Assembly: GCA_021795255.1 (NCBI GenBank) | Contig: JAJYPQ010000127.1 | Coordinates: forward strand, 1-9,269 | Direction: 5' to 3' | Origin: Pseudomonadota bacterium | GTDB lineage: Bacteria > Pseudomonadota > Gammaproteobacteria > Acidiferrobacterales > Acidiferrobacteraceae | Length of the DNA stretch: 9,269 nt | Shown here: in pieces, positions 7,543 through 9,269 of the stretch | Layout: every line of letters starts with the position of its first letter | How positions within the stretch are numbered: position 1 is the stretch's first letter | Program-made: the position numbers and the translations under genes | The notes under the pieces: model-generated | The model's database searches: none | The model's input: only the letters and a program-made list of their open reading frames with translations | Told to the model about the DNA's origin: nothing

Positions 7543-7587
7543 GACGGTTTACCCGTTTTCCAACAGTTTCCGGCAAGTGAGGGTGGT

Positions 7588-7857
7588 ATGGCGTTTACAG
7601 TGGATAAGAAGGTGCAGGTGATCAAGGAGTACCAACGCGGCGAGTCCGATACCGGGTCACCCGAGGTGCAAGTGGCGCTGATCTCGGCGCATATTGAAGA
7701 TCTTTCACAGCATTTTGCAGTCCATAAAAAGGACAATCATTCCCGTCAAGGGCTTTTGCGGATGGTCGGCAAGCGGCGCAAGTTGCTTGATTACCTGAAA
7801 CGCATAGACGCGGCCCGCTACCGGGAGCTCGTGGCGCGCCTTGGCCTGCGCAAGTAG
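7588..7857 (+). CDS. rpsO: 30S ribosomal protein S15
   Basis: S15 binds the three-way junction of helices 20-22 in 16S rRNA early in assembly and forms bridge B4 with the 50S subunit. The 89-aa length equals that of E. coli S15 after counting the initiator Met. The helices and conserved RNA contacts are visible: [19 protein letters not shown] (19-37), [16 protein letters not shown] (about 42-57) and [13 protein letters not shown] (about 60-72). ATG 7588 follows GAGGGTGG. S15 represses its own mRNA in many bacteria through unrelated leader structures. The roughly 39-nt leader here is short, and I could not identify the pseudoknot known in E. coli. No terminator follows, so read-through into pnp is expected. 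Confidence 0.98.
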   Translation: MAFTVDKKVQVIKEYQRGESDTGSPEVQVALISAHIEDLSQHFAVHKKDNHSRQGLLRMVGKRRKLLDYLKRIDAARYRELVARLGLRK

Positions 7858-7896
7858 GTGCACCGAGATCGCAGTCAGCATTAACACGGAAATGAC

Positions 7897-7902
7897 AGAG
7901 GA
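7897..7902 (+). promoter_or_regulatory. pnp ribosome binding site supporting TTG 7911
   Basis: AGAGGA lies eight bases before TTG 7911. An in-frame TGA at 7893-7895 closes the frame upstream, and the next in-frame ATG is about 30 codons in, inside conserved sequence, so TTG is the start. Confidence 0.8.
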
Positions 7903-7910
7903 CAAGCGCG

Positions 7911-9269
7911 TTGGGTAAAATTACAAAGACGTTCCCGTATGGTCAACATACGGTAAAGATCGAGACTGGGGAGATTGCCCGCCAAGCGAGCGGCGCTGTC
8001 ATGGCAAGCATGGGTGACACGCTAGTCCATGTCACCGTGGTCGGAATGCGTCAGTCGGCGCCCGATCGTGATTTCTTTCCGTTAACCGTGGACTATCAGG
8101 AACGCACATACGCCGCAGGGCGGATTCCCGGGGGATTCTTCAAGCGCGAGGGCCGACCCTCCGAAAAGGAAATCCTCACCTCTCGCCTCATTGATCGCCC
8201 CATTCGCCCCCTGTTCCCCAAGTCATTTACTAACGAAGTCCAGATCATTGCGACTGTGATGTCGCTTGATCCTGACATCGACCCGGACATCATTTCTCTG
8301 ATCGGGGCGTCGGCGGCACTTTCCCTTTCCGGTATGCCATTTAAAGGGCCGCTCGGTGCGGCACGCGTGGGTTATAAGGACGGCCGCTATCTTCTGAACC
8401 CGGGAATGGCCGAGCTCTCCACCTCTTTGCTGGATTTGGTCGTAGCTGGCACCAAGAACGCCGTGCTGATGGTGGAATCGGAAGCTAAAGGCTTGTCCGA
8501 AGACGTCATGTTGGGGGCGGTTCTCTTTGGTCATGAACAGATGCGCACCGTCATTCAGGCGATCGAGGAATTGGTCACTGAGGCCAAGGTCCAGTCATGG
8601 GATTGGAAGCCGACCGCCAAGGATGAAGGCTTGATGACAAGTGTGGCGGCCTTTATCGGACCCGACCTTACCGCCGCTTATCAGATTCGCGAAAAGCTCG
8701 CGCGCCAGGATCGGGTGGCGGAGCTCCGGGATCGGGTTATGAATGAATTGTCAGGTGAGGCGCCAAAGCCGCATGCCGATAAGGTGCTGGCGACATTTGG
8801 CGATCTGGAAAAGCGTATTGTGCGGGGTCGGATCCTGAGCGGCGAGCCGCGCATCGACGGACGCGATACCAAGACAGTGCGCCCGATCACGATTCGCACC
8901 GGAATCCTGCCGCGCGCCCATGGATCGGTGTTGTTTACCCGCGGCGAGACCCAGGCCTTGGTGGTCACCACGCTCGGCACTGGACGCGATGCGCAGATGA
9001 TCGACGCCCTCGAGGGCGAGCGCAAGGAACCGTTCATGCTGCATTACAATTTCCCGCCATCGTCGGTCGGCGAGACCGGTCGGGTCGGTAGCCCGAAGCG
9101 CCGCGAGATCGGTCATGGCCGTCTCGCGAAGCGCGCCGTGGCGGCCGTGCTTCCCGATCTGAGTGACTTTCCCTACGTTCTGAGGGTGGTGTCGGAGATC
9201 ACGGAGTCCAACGGCTCGAGTTCCATGGCGACGGTATGCGGGGCCAGCTTGTCTTTGATGGATGCTGGT
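7911..9269 (+). CDS. pnp: polyribonucleotide nucleotidyltransferase (PNPase), 3' part beyond the window
   Basis: PNPase degrades RNA 3'-to-5' by phosphorolysis, can run in reverse to add tails, and works in the RNase E degradosome in many proteobacteria. The window holds 453 codons; the full protein is usually about 700. Visible are the N-terminal [13 protein letters not shown] (8-20), the first RNase PH-like domain (to about 145) with [17 protein letters not shown] and [13 protein letters not shown], the helical linker domain (about 150-310), and the start of the second RNase PH domain ([21 protein letters not shown]). The phosphate-binding Ser triplet in ESNGSSSMA is at 436-438. The catalytic aspartates and the KH and S1 domains lie past the right edge. 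The start is TTG. The gene follows rpsO by 53 bases, as in E. coli order but with a much shorter gap. A 7-bp hairpin sits at codons 9-15. Confidence 0.97.
   Translation, partial: MGKITKTFPYGQHTVKIETGEIARQASGAVMASMGDTLVHVTVVGMRQSAPDRDFFPLTVDYQERTYAAGRIPGGFFKREGRPSEKEILTSRLIDRPIRPLFPKSFTNEVQIIATVMSLDPDIDPDIISLIGASAALSLSGMPFKGPLGAARVGYKDGRYLLNPGMAELSTSLLDLVVAGTKNAVLMVESEAKGLSEDVMLGAVLFGHEQMRTVIQAIEELVTEAKVQSWDWKPTAKDEGLMTSVAAFIGPDLTAAYQIREKLARQDRVAELRDRVMNELSGEAPKPHADKVLATFGDLEKRIVRGRILSGEPRIDGRDTKTVRPITIRTGILPRAHGSVLFTRGETQALVVTTLGTGRDAQMIDALEGERKEPFMLHYNFPPSSVGETGRVGSPKRREIGHGRLAKRAVAAVLPDLSDFPYVLRVVSEITESNGSSSMATVCGASLSLMDAG
7935..7953 (+). repeat. perfect inverted repeat at the start of pnp
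   Basis: CCGTATG (7935-7941) and CATACGG (7947-7953) form a 7-bp stem with a GTCAA loop, beginning 24 bases after the first base of the TTG start. It lies in codons for the conserved PYGQHTV stretch, so coding constraint may explain part of it. Confidence 0.6.

Noticed and set aside
7544..7560. ACGG-TTTAC-CCGT hairpin followed by TTTTC as a truB terminator
   Set aside because: A 4-bp stem is too weak, and it overlaps the expected rpsO transcription start.

Overview
This window looks like chromosomal core DNA of a GC-rich gammaproteobacterium. The order rimP-nusA-infB-rbfA-truB-rpsO-pnp on the + strand, and the close similarity of each product to its E. coli counterpart, support that. A Tat-exported high-potential iron-sulfur protein (HiPIP) on the left flank hints at a chemolithotrophic or phototrophic lineage (Acidiferrobacter, Ectothiorhodospira or Chromatiales type). 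The lineage is inference and not a species identification.

Layout. Bases 1-141 hold nothing I can assign. On the - strand follow a HiPIP gene (142-468) and an endonuclease/exonuclease/phosphatase (EEP) fold enzyme (568-1281). A 290-base spacer leads to an initiator tRNA gene, also on the - strand (1572-1648). A divergent promoter region (1649-1797) separates it from the translation operon. From 1798 to the right edge the + strand is almost fully coding: rimP, nusA, infB, rbfA, truB, rpsO and the first 453 codons of pnp.

How the genes fit together. RimP and RbfA mature the 30S subunit, S15 is an early 30S assembly protein, and IF2 brings the initiator tRNA to the 30S subunit. TruB makes pseudouridine 55 in tRNA. 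NusA controls transcription pausing, termination and antitermination. PNPase degrades RNA. Junctions are tight: rbfA overlaps infB (TTGA) and truB overlaps rbfA (ATGA). rpsO appears to have its own promoter inside the 3' end of truB.

I found no previously undescribed system. The observations most worth checking are regulatory or sequence oddities: an initiator tRNA with a U1-U72 mismatch instead of the usual C1-A72, placed divergently from the operon it leads in E. coli; a terminator-like hairpin in the short rimP leader with a possible antiterminator pairing; an EEP enzyme lacking the usual metal-binding Glu; and a hairpin just inside pnp, which starts with TTG.
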